A stretch of DNA of 20,068 bases from NCBI GenBank assembly GCA_903868375.1, contig CAIPVD010000189.1:1-20068 (forward strand). Reading direction: 5' to 3'. The notes under the pieces are model-generated. The model did no database searches. It was not told where the DNA came from and was given only the letters and a program-made list of their open reading frames with translations. This document shows, piece after piece, positions 1 to 6,921 of this stretch (the first letter of the stretch is position 1; each line of letters starts with the position of its first letter). The translations under genes and the position numbers were made by a program. This stretch comes from an uncultured delta proteobacterium. GTDB lineage: Bacteria > UBA10199 > GCA-002796325 > 1-14-0-20-49-13.

Positions 1-1
1 A

Positions 2-196
2 TCTTCCGATTGGGCGTTCATCATGAACAGCGGAACGATGGTGGAATATGCGGTTAAGCGCACAAAAGAACACATCTGGCGTTTCAATAAACTCTACGAC
101 GACATCAAGCATTTCCGCCTAGACATGAGCTTCGTCGGCGAGCTCGAATGGAAAGACAACATCTTCCCGAATATAGACTACAAAATTTATTGTTAG
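2..196 (+). CDS. GH57 1,4-alpha-glucan branching enzyme-like protein, C-terminal fragment
   Basis: Only the last 64 residues are present; the gene enters from the left edge and ends at TAG 194-196. The fragment contains SSDWAFIMNSGTMVEYAVKR followed by an amphipathic stretch with HIWRFNKLYDDI. This matches my recollection of the C-terminal helical domain of GH57/DUF1957 branching enzymes (Thermus TTHA1902 type), where an S-D-W-x-F-I segment and a helix with E-Y-A-x-x-R are conserved. Such enzymes introduce alpha-1,6 branches into glycogen in the cytoplasm. The neighbours (glgC, two more GH57 genes, glgA) support that role. The catalytic domain lies outside the window, so activity cannot be judged. 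Another GH57 subfamily sharing this C-terminal domain remains possible. Confidence 0.72.
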   Translation, partial: SSDWAFIMNSGTMVEYAVKRTKEHIWRFNKLYDDIKHFRLDMSFVGELEWKDNIFPNIDYKIYC

Positions 197-206
197 TTAG
201 GTCATT

Positions 207-221
207 AAGTGTCGGACACTT
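207..221. repeat. Perfect 7-bp inverted repeat, AAGTGTCGGACACTT
   Basis: Arms AAGTGTC (207-213) and GACACTT (215-221) flank a single G, 10 nt after the stop codon of the upstream GH57 gene. No T-run follows on either strand, so it is not a canonical intrinsic terminator. It could be an operator, a dispersed REP-like palindrome, or a weak mRNA 3' stabilising hairpin. Confidence 0.6.
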
Positions 222-347
222 GTGATGGATTATCCGCATCGAGCTTGAATTTCTAGGATTTTCTAGGTTTTTTTAGCCACATGCTCCGTGACCGGCGGTT
301 AACGACCGATAATCCTTCCCAAATGCTCTCAAATTTCCCCCGAGCTG

Positions 348-376
348 TTGACTATAAAATTTTCTCCTGATATAGA
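348..376 (+). promoter_or_regulatory. Putative sigma70-like promoter of glgC
   Basis: TTGACT at 348-353 is followed after exactly 17 nt by TATAGA at 371-376. That is 5/6 and 4/6 agreement with the sigma70 consensus at ideal spacing. The expected transcription start, about 7 nt downstream of the -10 box, falls near 383-384, only 3-4 nt before the preferred glgC ATG at 387. The TTG at 348 also opens the reading frame of glgC, but on this reading it is part of the -35 box and not a start codon. Confidence 0.5.
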
Positions 377-385
377 TATCTATAT
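370..385. promoter_or_regulatory. Perfect 16-bp palindrome overlapping the glgC -10 box (candidate operator)
   Basis: ATATAGATATCTATAT at 370-385 is identical to its reverse complement. It covers the predicted -10 element and ends one base before the glgC ATG, where a Shine-Dalgarno would otherwise sit. A dimeric repressor bound here would block the promoter. If transcribed, it could instead fold over the start codon. Its role is inferred from position and symmetry only; an AT-rich palindrome can also arise by chance. Confidence 0.45.
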
Positions 386-386
386 T

Positions 387-1613
387 ATGCCGAACGTAAT
401 CGCTTTCATTTTGGCAGGTGGTGAAGGAACGAGGCTTAGGCCGCTTACCCAAGACAGGGCAAAGCCTGCGGTCCCATTCGGAGGCCATTATCGCATCGTC
501 GATTTTGTCCTATCGAACCTTATCAACTCCGGCATCTTCAAGATAAAAGTCCTAACGCAGTTCAAGAGCGAATCGCTTAACCGCCACCTTAAAAAAGGCT
601 GGATGCTCTCGCATCTCCTCGACCAGTACATAGATCCGGTCCCTGCTCAAATGCGTACCGGCAAGTCTTGGTACAAAGGGAGCGCCGACGCAGTATACCA
701 GAACCTGAACATCCTCCGCGAAAGCCATGCAGATACTGTGATGGTCTTAGGCAGCGACCATGTCTACAAAATGGACATGCGCCAGATGATAGATTTTCAC
801 ACCAAGTCGAATGCAGATATGACGGTGGCGGCCATTCCATTCCCGCTAAACGAAGCTTCGAACTTTGGAGTTATCGGCGTAGACCGGTCCGGACGAATGG
901 TAAACTTTGCAGAAAAGCCCAAAAGACCCTTCCCCATGTCTTCAAACAAGAAGATGGCGCTTGTCTCGATGGGTATCTACATCTTCAAGATGCCGTTCCT
1001 AACCCATATCGTCGCGCACGACGCGATGGTAAAAGGGTCGCAGCACGATTTTGGCAAGAATATCATCCCATCGGTCTACAAAAAATCGAAGGTCATGGTC
1101 TATAACTTTAGCAAGAACAATTTTCCCGGCATGAGCGAAGGCGAACGGGGTTATTGGCGCGATATAGGTTCCATCGATGCATATTGGCACTCTTCCATGG
1201 ACCTTATCAGCGTATCGCCAGTGTTCAATTTGTACAACAGGCTGTGGCCTATCAGAACCGCGATGGATGCTCATCCGCCTGCCAAGTTCGTTTTCGCAGA
1301 TGAAAAATCGAAGCGTATAGGTATGGCAACAGATTCGCTCGTTTCGGAAGGCTGCATCATAAGCGGTGGACGCATCGACAGAAGCATTCTATCGCCGAAC
1401 GTCCGCATAAACAGTTTTTCGCACGTTGAAGAATCTGTGCTATTTGAGAACGTGAATGTCGGCCGCTATTCGAAGATACGCCGCGCCATAATAGATAAGG
1501 ACGTAGATATCCCGCCGCATACGATAATCGGTTACGACCTAAAGAAGGATAAGAAGAAATATTTCGTTTCAGAAGAAGGCATTGTTGTTATACCTAAAGG
1601 AGCTAAAGTTTAA
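387..1613 (+). CDS. glgC: Glucose-1-phosphate adenylyltransferase (ADP-glucose pyrophosphorylase)
   Basis: Converts glucose-1-phosphate and ATP to ADP-glucose and pyrophosphate, the committed cytoplasmic step of bacterial glycogen synthesis. The 408-residue product has the nucleotidyltransferase signature GGEGTRLRPLT (11-21), AKPAVPFGG (25-33), YKGSADAVYQN (97-107), SDH (123-125), EKP (176-178) and YWRDIGSI (256-263). A C-terminal left-handed beta-helix-like part follows from about 310. I chose the ATG at 387 because the family begins immediately before the ILAGGEGTR strand; the in-frame TTG at 348 would add 13 residues unlike the family. No Shine-Dalgarno precedes 387, and a promoter and palindrome lie directly upstream. 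Length is normal for GlgC. In this family activity is usually controlled allosterically by glycolytic intermediates, which the sequence alone cannot confirm here. Confidence 0.96.
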   Translation: MPNVIAFILAGGEGTRLRPLTQDRAKPAVPFGGHYRIVDFVLSNLINSGIFKIKVLTQFKSESLNRHLKKGWMLSHLLDQYIDPVPAQMRTGKSWYKGSADAVYQNLNILRESHADTVMVLGSDHVYKMDMRQMIDFHTKSNADMTVAAIPFPLNEASNFGVIGVDRSGRMVNFAEKPKRPFPMSSNKKMALVSMGIYIFKMPFLTHIVAHDAMVKGSQHDFGKNIIPSVYKKSKVMVYNFSKNNFPGMSEGERGYWRDIGSIDAYWHSSMDLISVSPVFNLYNRLWPIRTAMDAHPPAKFVFADEKSKRIGMATDSLVSEGCIISGGRIDRSILSPNVRINSFSHVEESVLFENVNVGRYSKIRRAIIDKDVDIPPHTIIGYDLKKDKKKYFVSEEGIVVIPKGAKV

Positions 1614-1623
1614 TATCGCCAAA

Positions 1624-1660
1624 TTGGTCAACTTACCAACTTGGTCAACTTATCAACTTA
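1624..1660 (+). repeat. Two 17-bp direct repeats in the glgC-GH57 spacer
   Basis: TTGGTCAACTTACCAAC (1624-1640) is followed immediately by TTGGTCAACTTATCAAC (1641-1657), with 16 of 17 bases identical, and a trailing TTA. Each copy splits into a 9-nt and an 8-nt unit ending in CAAC. The array fills the spacer up to 4 nt before the next ATG and leaves no room for a Shine-Dalgarno. Confidence 0.85.
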
Positions 1661-1664
1661 ATCT

Positions 1665-3845
1665 ATGACCACTCCAACACTCGCAGTCCTCTGGCACATG
1701 CATCAGCCATATTACCGCAACATGTTGACCGGCGAATGCATACAGCCGTGGGTCAGACTGCATGGCATCCATTCATATTACGATATGCTGTCGCTCTACG
1801 AAAAGTATCCCGACATAGGCGTCGATATCAATTTCGTTCCATCGCTGCTTCGCCAACTGCGCGAATATACGGAACAGGGGCTTTCCGATAAGTTCTTTGA
1901 ACTGTCGCAGGTAGATGCGAAGGAACTCGACCAATCGCAGAAGATGTTCATCCTGCGCAACTTTTTCATGGCGAACCATGAAAGAATGATCAAGCCATAC
2001 CCTCGTTATTGGAAACTGTTCCAGCAGAGAGGCACAAGCCTTCAAGATGTAGACCTAGAACATGCAATAAGATATTTTTCATGGAAGGATTACCTCGACC
2101 TGCAGGTGTTCTACAACCTCGTATGGTTCGGATTTGCGGCGCGCGAAGAGCACCCCGAGATCGAACAGATGCTATCGAACCCGGCGAGCGGCCACATATT
2201 CACCGAAGAAGATAAAAAATTCGTCCTAAAATTACAGCTCGACGTCTTAAAAAAGTTGATGGAGAAGATACACAACCATCCAAAGAATATCGAGCTCACA
2301 ACAACGCCATATTTTCATCCCATCACGCCGCTTCTTATAGACACCGATATTGCAAAGCGATGCATGCCGAAGGTAGAACTGCCTGCAAAGTTCACATCAC
2401 ATAACTTCGCCCAATTCCAATTGCAACATGGGGCGAACTACTTTGAACAGACGGTCGGACATAAGCCGGAAGGAATGTGGCCATCTGAAGGCAGTGTCTG
2501 CCCGGAAATGATCCCGCTCCTTGAAAAAACCGGCATCAAATGGGTAGCGGCAGATGAAGGAATATTGTTCCTTTCCGGAGTCGCGGGCAAAAAAGCCGAT
2601 TGCCTATATAAACCGTATGTCGCCGAATACGAAGGGAGCAAGGTCACGATGGTGTTCAGAGATAGAGAGCTCTCCGACCTAATAGGCTTCTCGTACGGCA
2701 GGATGCCGACCGATATGGCAGTAAACGACTTTCTCGATAGAATTAAAGAAACGGCAAAGTCTACGACAGGTGACGCACCGCTTATCACGGTACTCCTTGA
2801 CGGCGAGAACGCATGGGAAACATATGAAGAAAGCGGCAAACATTTCTTGACCGGGTTCTTAGAAGGTATCCGCAAAACAAAGGTAAAATGCGCGACGATA
2901 AGCCAGTACTTGGCGGAACATCCGGCTAGACATATTCTTAAGACCATCCATTCAGGCTCGTGGATCAACTCGAACTTTCACATCTGGATAGGCAAGCCGC
3001 AGAAGAACCAGGGCTGGAACTATATAAAACGCGTTTACGATGAGCTGGCTCCAAAGCTAAACTTAATACTAGCCAATCCAAATAGAAGCGATAAAGAACT
3101 GTTTGCGCTGGAATCGTTCTCTGCCGCCTGCGGAAGCGATTGGTTCTGGTGGTTCGACGACGATTTCAGCTCCGAATTCAAGAGCGACTTCGATAAGATC
3201 TTCCGTATGCACCTTAAGAACACGTTCTCGTTCCTTGAAAGGGATATTCCCGTCTTTCTGTTCGAGCCGATATACAAATATCACGAAACGCCCCATCATC
3301 AGCAAGGCGAAGTGAAACCTCCGGGATTCATATATCCCGTGCTAGACGGCGTTAACACTTCGTTCTTCGAATGGTCGAACGCGGTCCGCCTGGACATAGG
3401 GCGTGCGCGCGGTACCATGGGTCAAACGGACGAGCTGATCGAAACCATATTTTTCGGTTTTAATGACGAGGCCTTCTTTTTCAGGATCGACGCGCTTAAA
3501 AAAGACGTTACGTTCTCTTTAAAAGACAGCGAAGAGATCATTCTATACCTTCACGATGGCGCTTCAAAATACAAGGTACGGCTCTACTTCGACGGAAAAA
3601 GGTATCAGATGAAATTCGTAGAGAGCCCGGACGAAGGCTACGTTAACGGAACGCATACGGTCGAATGGTCGATAAAGAGCGTTTTCGAGATGGGGTTCAA
3701 ATTTAGCAATTTAGGATATCATCCCGGCGAGAAGATAACCGCGATACTAACCGTGGTTCGGCATGGAATTGAAGCACGGCATTATTCTCATATCACATTT
3801 ACGGTGCCTGACGAAACGTACGAACGTTCTATGTGGAGTGTTTAA
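1665..3845 (+). CDS. GH57 family alpha-glucan-active glycosidase, specificity unknown
   Basis: A 726-residue cytoplasmic protein with no signal peptide, of the GH57 alpha-amylase/alpha-mannosidase type (COG1449-like). The family motifs are visible: HMHQP (11-15); TTTPYFHP (212-219); GMWPSEGSV (270-278) with E275 the probable nucleophile; LLDGENAWE (377-385) with D379 the probable acid/base; and FWWFDDD (494-500). A beta-rich C-terminal region from about 560 to 720 lies outside the catalytic barrel. Family members hydrolyse or rearrange alpha-1,4 glucans by a retaining mechanism. Its position between glgC and a 4-alpha-glucanotransferase suggests work on glycogen or maltodextrin, but amylase, debranching or transferase activity cannot be separated by eye. 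The start ATG lacks a Shine-Dalgarno and follows the repeat at 1624-1660. The next gene begins 3 nt after its stop. Confidence 0.88.
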   Translation: MTTPTLAVLWHMHQPYYRNMLTGECIQPWVRLHGIHSYYDMLSLYEKYPDIGVDINFVPSLLRQLREYTEQGLSDKFFELSQVDAKELDQSQKMFILRNFFMANHERMIKPYPRYWKLFQQRGTSLQDVDLEHAIRYFSWKDYLDLQVFYNLVWFGFAAREEHPEIEQMLSNPASGHIFTEEDKKFVLKLQLDVLKKLMEKIHNHPKNIELTTTPYFHPITPLLIDTDIAKRCMPKVELPAKFTSHNFAQFQLQHGANYFEQTVGHKPEGMWPSEGSVCPEMIPLLEKTGIKWVAADEGILFLSGVAGKKADCLYKPYVAEYEGSKVTMVFRDRELSDLIGFSYGRMPTDMAVNDFLDRIKETAKSTTGDAPLITVLLDGENAWETYEESGKHFLTGFLEGIRKTKVKCATISQYLAEHPARHILKTIHSGSWINSNFHIWIGKPQKNQGWNYIKRVYDELAPKLNLILANPNRSDKELFALESFSAACGSDWFWWFDDDFSSEFKSDFDKIFRMHLKNTFSFLERDIPVFLFEPIYKYHETPHHQQGEVKPPGFIYPVLDGVNTSFFEWSNAVRLDIGRARGTMGQTDELIETIFFGFNDEAFFFRIDALKKDVTFSLKDSEEIILYLHDGASKYKVRLYFDGKRYQMKFVESPDEGYVNGTHTVEWSIKSVFEMGFKFSNLGYHPGEKITAILTVVRHGIEARHYSHITFTVPDETYERSMWSV

Positions 3846-3848
3846 ACT

Positions 3849-5912
3849 ATGATTAACTTGTTATTAGCAATTCACAACCACCAGCCGGTGGGGAATTTCG
3901 GCTACATCTTTGAGAAGGCGTTCAAGCAGTGCTACTGGCCGATACTTAACACGCTGGCGGAGTTCCCGAAAGTGCGCATCTCGATGCATCATTCAGGGCC
4001 GCTACTCGATTACGCAAAGAAATACGAGCCAGCTTATATTCCAACTCTCGTTAAGATGATAAAGGCGGGCCAAATTGAGCCGCTTGGCGGCGGATACTAC
4101 GAACCGATACTTGCGGTTATTCCAACACGCGACGCAAGCGGGCAGATCCAAATGCTGCAGGATTTTTGGGCGGCGGAATCGGGATTTAGGCCTAACGGTA
4201 TTTGGACGACGGAACGTATATGGGAACCGTCGCTCACCACGCTACTAGCTGAAAACGGAATAAAATTCACGATACTAGACGACGAACATTTCCGTGCTGC
4301 GGGAATAACAGACAATCCCGTTAAGAACTATTACATAACGGAACGCCACGGCGAGATGGTTTCGATACTCCCCTCGGATGCAACGCTTCGCTATTATATA
4401 CCATTTAAATCTCCGGAAGATGTCATCGCTCACCTTGTTTATCTTGCAGATACATATCCTGGATCTGCGATCACATATGGAGACGATGGAGAAAAGTTCG
4501 GCATGTGGCCAGGCACGTTCGAATGGGTCATTGAAAAAGGCTGGCTAAAGAAATTCTTCCAGCTCTTAACCGAACGCAGCGACAAGATAAACGTGACTAC
4601 CATCTCCGAATATCTTGCAAAGAACAAACCCGAAGGCCGCGTCTATCTTCCAACGTGTTCTTATCACGAAATGGGCGAATGGGCGATGCCTGCGCATTCG
4701 ATACATAAGTTAGATGAGATCAAGCAGTTCTTGGAACAACATGGAAAATGGGAAGAGGCGAAACCATTTGTCAGAGGCGGATATTGGGACAATTTCTTAA
4801 CGAAATATCCGGAATCTAACTACATGCACAAGAAGATGCTGCATGTGAGCGGAAAAATAGCGAAGTCGGAAGTCGGAGGTCAGAGGTCAGAAAAGATCTC
4901 CGAGGCAAAGAAACATCTTTACATGGCGCAGTGCAATTGTGCTTACTGGCACGGCCTCTTTGGCGGGTTGTATCTTAATTACCTACGGCACGCGATCTAC
5001 GATAACCTGATAAAGGCGGAGAACATCATCGATGCGGCGGCCGGAAATGCAAGCGCAACACGGATAGAAAAGACCGACATCGATTGCGATCTAAACGAAG
5101 AAATAATAATCTCCAACAAGGAACTTATAGCCGTAGTAAAACCTGAGCGTGGCGGCAGCCTAATAGAATTTTCCAACAGGAAGAGCGGCCTAAACTTACA
5201 AGACGTCCTCTCTCGCCACGAAGAAGCATATCATAAAACGCCAAAGGTTCAGGAAAAGGTTGCAAGCGAGCAGAAAGACGGCATCCCTTCCATCCACGAC
5301 CTGAACAAGGATCCAAGCAAGATAGGAAAGATAGTCTACGACCCCTGCGAACGCTATTCCTTCCTCGACCGGATCTGGAAGGCAGATGCAGAGCCCGAAC
5401 AGGCGCTAAAGAGGTTCTGCAAAACACCTTACGCGGTGGCATCCGTTGGGACGAACAATTTAAAACTCGTCGCAACTTATAACGATCTAACGATAGAAAA
5501 AGAGTTTTTCATGGAAGACGGCGCATCTTTCAAGGCTCATTATAGGCTAAAATGGAGCGCACCGGTAAAAGAAGCCGTTCGTTTTGGAACGGAGTTAAAT
5601 CTTACGCTTCTTGCCGGCCACGATGAGAAGCGTTATTACCTCGATACGAACGGGCAAAGAAGCCTTCTCGATTCGGTCGCATCTCTAAAAGACGTCGAAC
5701 AGATTTCGCTCGTCGATGAATATTTTAATTTCAGGCTAGAGATAACTGCAAACAAAAAAATGGACGTCTGGCGCTATCCAGTGCAGACGATATCGCAATC
5801 AGAGGCCGGTTTTGATTTACTTTACCAGGGTTCATGTATAATATGGAGTATCATCATTCCGGTTGGAACAGCTGAAATGGAGTTCGATCTAGATCTTAAC
5901 TTTAAACACTAG
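3849..5912 (+). CDS. GH57 4-alpha-glucanotransferase
   Basis: A 687-residue protein resembling the Thermococcus litoralis 4-alpha-glucanotransferase/Pyrococcus AmyA type. It transfers 1,4-glucan segments between chains in the cytoplasm. Motifs: HNHQPVGNFG (9-18); WTTERIWEP (119-127) with E122 as nucleophile; YGDDGEKFGMWP (210-221) with D213 as acid/base. These fall within one residue of the known T. litoralis positions (E123, D214). A middle helical domain (about 285-395, DUF1925-like) and a C-terminal beta-sandwich (about 410-685, DUF1926-like, with HEEAYH and SIHD segments) complete the usual architecture. A GGAG at 3835-3838 lies 10 nt before the ATG. Residues 340-348 (SEVGGQRSE) are encoded by a short tandem repeat and look like an in-frame insertion in the helical domain. 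An amylolytic side activity is possible. Confidence 0.92.
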   Translation: MINLLLAIHNHQPVGNFGYIFEKAFKQCYWPILNTLAEFPKVRISMHHSGPLLDYAKKYEPAYIPTLVKMIKAGQIEPLGGGYYEPILAVIPTRDASGQIQMLQDFWAAESGFRPNGIWTTERIWEPSLTTLLAENGIKFTILDDEHFRAAGITDNPVKNYYITERHGEMVSILPSDATLRYYIPFKSPEDVIAHLVYLADTYPGSAITYGDDGEKFGMWPGTFEWVIEKGWLKKFFQLLTERSDKINVTTISEYLAKNKPEGRVYLPTCSYHEMGEWAMPAHSIHKLDEIKQFLEQHGKWEEAKPFVRGGYWDNFLTKYPESNYMHKKMLHVSGKIAKSEVGGQRSEKISEAKKHLYMAQCNCAYWHGLFGGLYLNYLRHAIYDNLIKAENIIDAAAGNASATRIEKTDIDCDLNEEIIISNKELIAVVKPERGGSLIEFSNRKSGLNLQDVLSRHEEAYHKTPKVQEKVASEQKDGIPSIHDLNKDPSKIGKIVYDPCERYSFLDRIWKADAEPEQALKRFCKTPYAVASVGTNNLKLVATYNDLTIEKEFFMEDGASFKAHYRLKWSAPVKEAVRFGTELNLTLLAGHDEKRYYLDTNGQRSLLDSVASLKDVEQISLVDEYFNFRLEITANKKMDVWRYPVQTISQSEAGFDLLYQGSCIIWSIIIPVGTAEMEFDLDLNFKH
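4862..4892 (+). repeat. Heptamer tandem repeat inside the GH57 glucanotransferase gene
   Basis: Four 7-nt units, GAAGTCG GAAGTCG GAGGTCA GAGGTCA, are followed by GAA. They are read in frame as SEVGGQRSE at residues 340-348. The array preserves the frame and sits between two helical stretches (KKMLHVSGKIAK and AKKHLYMAQCN), as expected of a tolerated surface-loop insertion. Confidence 0.85.
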
Positions 5913-5916
5913 GAGG
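5911..5916 (+). promoter_or_regulatory. Strong Shine-Dalgarno AGGAGG for galT
   Basis: AGGAGG overlaps the TAG stop of the preceding GH57 gene and stands 9 nt before the ATG at 5926. It fixes the galT start and suggests translational coupling within the operon. Confidence 0.85.
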
Positions 5917-5925
5917 AAGTGTAAA

Positions 5926-6921
5926 ATGCCAGAACTAAGAAAAGACCCGATCGTGGGCCGGTGGGTCATCATCTCGACCGAGAGAGCGCAGAGGCCATCC
6001 GATTTTAAGCACGAGAAGGACGAAAAAAAGGGCGGCTTTTGCCCGTTTTGCAACGGTAACGAACATATAACACCGCCGGAAGTTCTGGCGTACCGCCAAG
6101 GCGGCGCTCCTAACAAGGCGGGCTGGAGCTTACGCGTTGTGCCGAACAAGTTCCCTGCACTTATGATCGAAGGCGCTCTCAACAAAAAAGGCGACGGCGT
6201 TTACGACATGATGAACGGAATCGGCGCCCACGAGGTCATCGTCGAATCGCCCGACCACAGCTTGAACCTCGCGAACCTGCCAGAGCAGCAGTTCGAAGAC
6301 GTCTTCTGGGCGTTCAGGGACAGGATATTGGATCTAAAGAAGGACAAGCGCTTCAGATATATCCTTGTGTTCAAGAACCATGGACTACGCGCAGGAGCTA
6401 GCCTTGAACATTCTCATTGCCAGCTTATCGCTCTGCCAATTCTGCCGAAGACCGTAATCGAAGAGTTGAACGGTTCGCAGGAATATTATTCCTACAAGGA
6501 ACGCTGCTTATATTGCGACATCATCTCGCAGGAGATAGAGGACCAAAAACGCGTCGTCCTCGAGAACGAAGAGTTCATCGCGCTTTGCCCGTTCGCACCG
6601 CGTTTCCCTTTCGAAGTCTGGGTAATGCCAAAGAACCATGCCGCCCACTTCGAAGATTCAACGAAACACGAGATACACAATCTTTCGCAGATAATGCAGC
6701 GGACGCTCCGCAAATTAGAAAAAGCGCTCGGCGACCCGCCTTACAACTTCATGCTTCACACGTCGCCGCTTTCCATGGCGAACCCCGAAGTTTTCCATTG
6801 GCACATTGAAATAACGCCAAGGCTAACGCGCATGGCCGGATTCGAAAGAGGCAGCGGTTTCTATATCAACCCGACCGCACCGGAAGTCTCGGCGCAGTTC
6901 TTAAGAGAGGTAGACGCATGA
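5926..6921 (+). CDS. galT: GalT-family hexose-1-phosphate nucleotidyltransferase (HIT superfamily)
   Basis: A 331-residue protein with the two-lobed galactose-1-phosphate uridylyltransferase fold. Zinc-site residues CPFC (C39, C42), a likely H111 and H162 are present. The catalytic motif is HSHCQ (162-166), with H164 the probable nucleotidylated histidine. The second lobe carries CLYC (194-197) and FHWHIE (290-295). Classical GalT uses His-Pro-His-x-Gln; here the Pro is Ser. GalT exchanges UMP between UDP-glucose and galactose-1-phosphate in the Leloir pathway, but no galE or galK is nearby and the gene overlaps glgA by an ATGA. A role on ADP-glucose, as in plant ADP-glucose phosphorylase of the same family, is therefore a fair alternative inferred from context. 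The start is well supported by AGGAGG. Confidence 0.9.
   Translation: MPELRKDPIVGRWVIISTERAQRPSDFKHEKDEKKGGFCPFCNGNEHITPPEVLAYRQGGAPNKAGWSLRVVPNKFPALMIEGALNKKGDGVYDMMNGIGAHEVIVESPDHSLNLANLPEQQFEDVFWAFRDRILDLKKDKRFRYILVFKNHGLRAGASLEHSHCQLIALPILPKTVIEELNGSQEYYSYKERCLYCDIISQEIEDQKRVVLENEEFIALCPFAPRFPFEVWVMPKNHAAHFEDSTKHEIHNLSQIMQRTLRKLEKALGDPPYNFMLHTSPLSMANPEVFHWHIEITPRLTRMAGFERGSGFYINPTAPEVSAQFLREVDA

Noticed and set aside
250..274. Two TTTCTAGG copies 10 bp apart followed by a T-run, as a terminator of the left-edge GH57 gene
   Set aside because: They are direct repeats and not an inverted repeat, so no stable hairpin precedes the T-run.
227..315. Inverted arms GGATTATC (227-234) and GATAATCC (308-315)
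   Set aside because: The 8-bp arms are 73 bp apart with no supporting structure; this is expected by chance at this length.
348..386. TTG-initiated 13-residue N-terminal extension of GlgC
   Set aside because: The TTG forms part of a good -35 box, no Shine-Dalgarno precedes it, and GlgC proteins begin at the strand starting at 387.
668..1105. 145-codon + strand open frame inside glgC
   Set aside because: It lies wholly within the confidently assigned glgC in another frame, with no ribosome-binding site or recognisable domain.
2438..2968. 176-codon - strand open frame opposite the 726-residue GH57 gene
   Set aside because: It is an antisense shadow of a conserved catalytic domain with no protein features of its own.
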